From Anaerolineales bacterium (GTDB lineage Bacteria > Chloroflexota > Anaerolineae > Anaerolineales > Villigracilaceae): a DNA stretch of 13,683 nucleotides. Shown here piece by piece: positions 13,432 through 13,683 of this stretch (position 1 is the stretch's first letter; each line of letters begins with the position of its first letter). A model generated the notes under the pieces. The model was given only the letters and a program-made list of their open reading frames with translations, was not told the origin of the DNA and ran no database searches. The stretch spans positions 1 to 13,683 of the forward strand of contig JANWWB010000143.1 in assembly GCA_025056515.1 (NCBI GenBank). Reading direction: 5' to 3'. Both the position numbers and the translations under genes were made by a program.

Positions 13432-13683
13432 ATGGCCCTGCGCGGAAATCTCAGGGATTTTACAATCACCCAACTTTTGAATTTGATTAACCTTGCCCGC
13501 AAGACGGGAACTCTTGTGGTGGAAGGGCCGACCGAAACTGCTCGTGTCTCCTTCCTGGATGGTCGCTTGGCGTATGCTCAGATAGGGAATGCTCCGGTGG
13601 GATTGGCGCAGATACTCTATAAGGCCAATAAGTTGTCCGCCGGACAGTATAAGGCGATTCAACAGCGAGCAAATAGTATTTCC
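13432..13683 (+). CDS. DUF4388 (PATAN) domain protein, N-terminal part only
   Basis: The frame starts at ATG 13432 and stays open for 84 codons to the end of the window, so only the N-terminus is seen. The opening MALRGNLRDFTITQLLNLIN, then ARKTGTLVVEG (22-32) and VSFLDGRLAYAQIG (39-52), matches the DUF4388/PATAN pattern. That domain is common in Chloroflexota and delta-proteobacterial signalling and gliding or polarity proteins, often joined to GTPase, response-regulator or other modules. An in-frame TAA three codons upstream (13423-13425) rules out an earlier start. There is only a weak Shine-Dalgarno (GGTG). A near-consensus promoter lies 33 bp upstream. A role in signal transduction is inferred from the family; what follows the domain is outside the window. 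Confidence 0.75.
   Translation, partial: MALRGNLRDFTITQLLNLINLARKTGTLVVEGPTETARVSFLDGRLAYAQIGNAPVGLAQILYKANKLSAGQYKAIQQRANSIS

Noticed and set aside
1..13683. Defence island, CRISPR, prophage, transposon or tRNA genes
   Set aside because: I looked for repeats, integrase or transposase motifs, tRNA-like cloverleaf ends and toxin-antitoxin pairs and saw none. The genes are metabolic, translation-related or signalling.

Overview
The window looks like ordinary chromosome from a Chloroflexota bacterium, probably class Anaerolineae. This is inferred from gene content and protein style: a folate-type TrmFO, a long Rel protein, an HflX with an extended glycine-rich linker, a soluble histidine kinase with a helical N-terminal region, and a DUF4388/PATAN start. 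It is not proven by any marker gene. I see no tRNA, rRNA, CRISPR, insertion sequence or phage gene.

Layout. Positions 1-2237 (+) hold the 3' part of a serA-like 3-phosphoglycerate dehydrogenase followed by a DUF1015 protein, closed by a strong hairpin terminator at 2264-2297. From 12780 down to 2287 every gene lies on the minus strand. In transcription order these are a long RelA/SpoT-type (p)ppGpp enzyme, trmFO, an M28 / glutaminyl-cyclase-like lipoprotein, a soluble sensor histidine kinase, hflX, a 69-residue two-helix membrane protein, a HIT-family hydrolase, a GMC-type FAD oxidoreductase and an RluA-type pseudouridine synthase. Positions 12852-13683 (+) hold a YbaK-type aminoacyl-tRNA deacylase, divergent from rel, and the first 84 codons of a DUF4388 (PATAN) protein that runs out of the window.

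How the genes fit together. The minus-strand block is rich in translation and stress functions: (p)ppGpp metabolism, tRNA m5U54 methylation, the ribosome-associated GTPase HflX, RNA pseudouridylation and, divergently, tRNA proofreading. Histidine kinase, hflX, the small membrane protein and the HIT gene are packed with short gaps or overlaps and Shine-Dalgarno sites, so they look like one operon. TrmFO and the M28 gene overlap by 4 bp. No dedicated response regulator accompanies the kinase.

The most interesting signals are these. (1) Several genes that head a transcription unit have a -10-like hexamer ending only 6-7 nt before the start codon and no Shine-Dalgarno, as expected for leaderless mRNAs, while operon-internal genes have Shine-Dalgarno sites. 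(2) The Rel protein combines an intact HD hydrolase site with an EFDD motif in the synthetase domain, the signature usually linked to monofunctional RelA, and carries an insertion in its HD domain. (3) The GMC oxidoreductase carries a ferredoxin-like four-cysteine pattern. I did not find a clearly new multi-gene defence or mobile system here.
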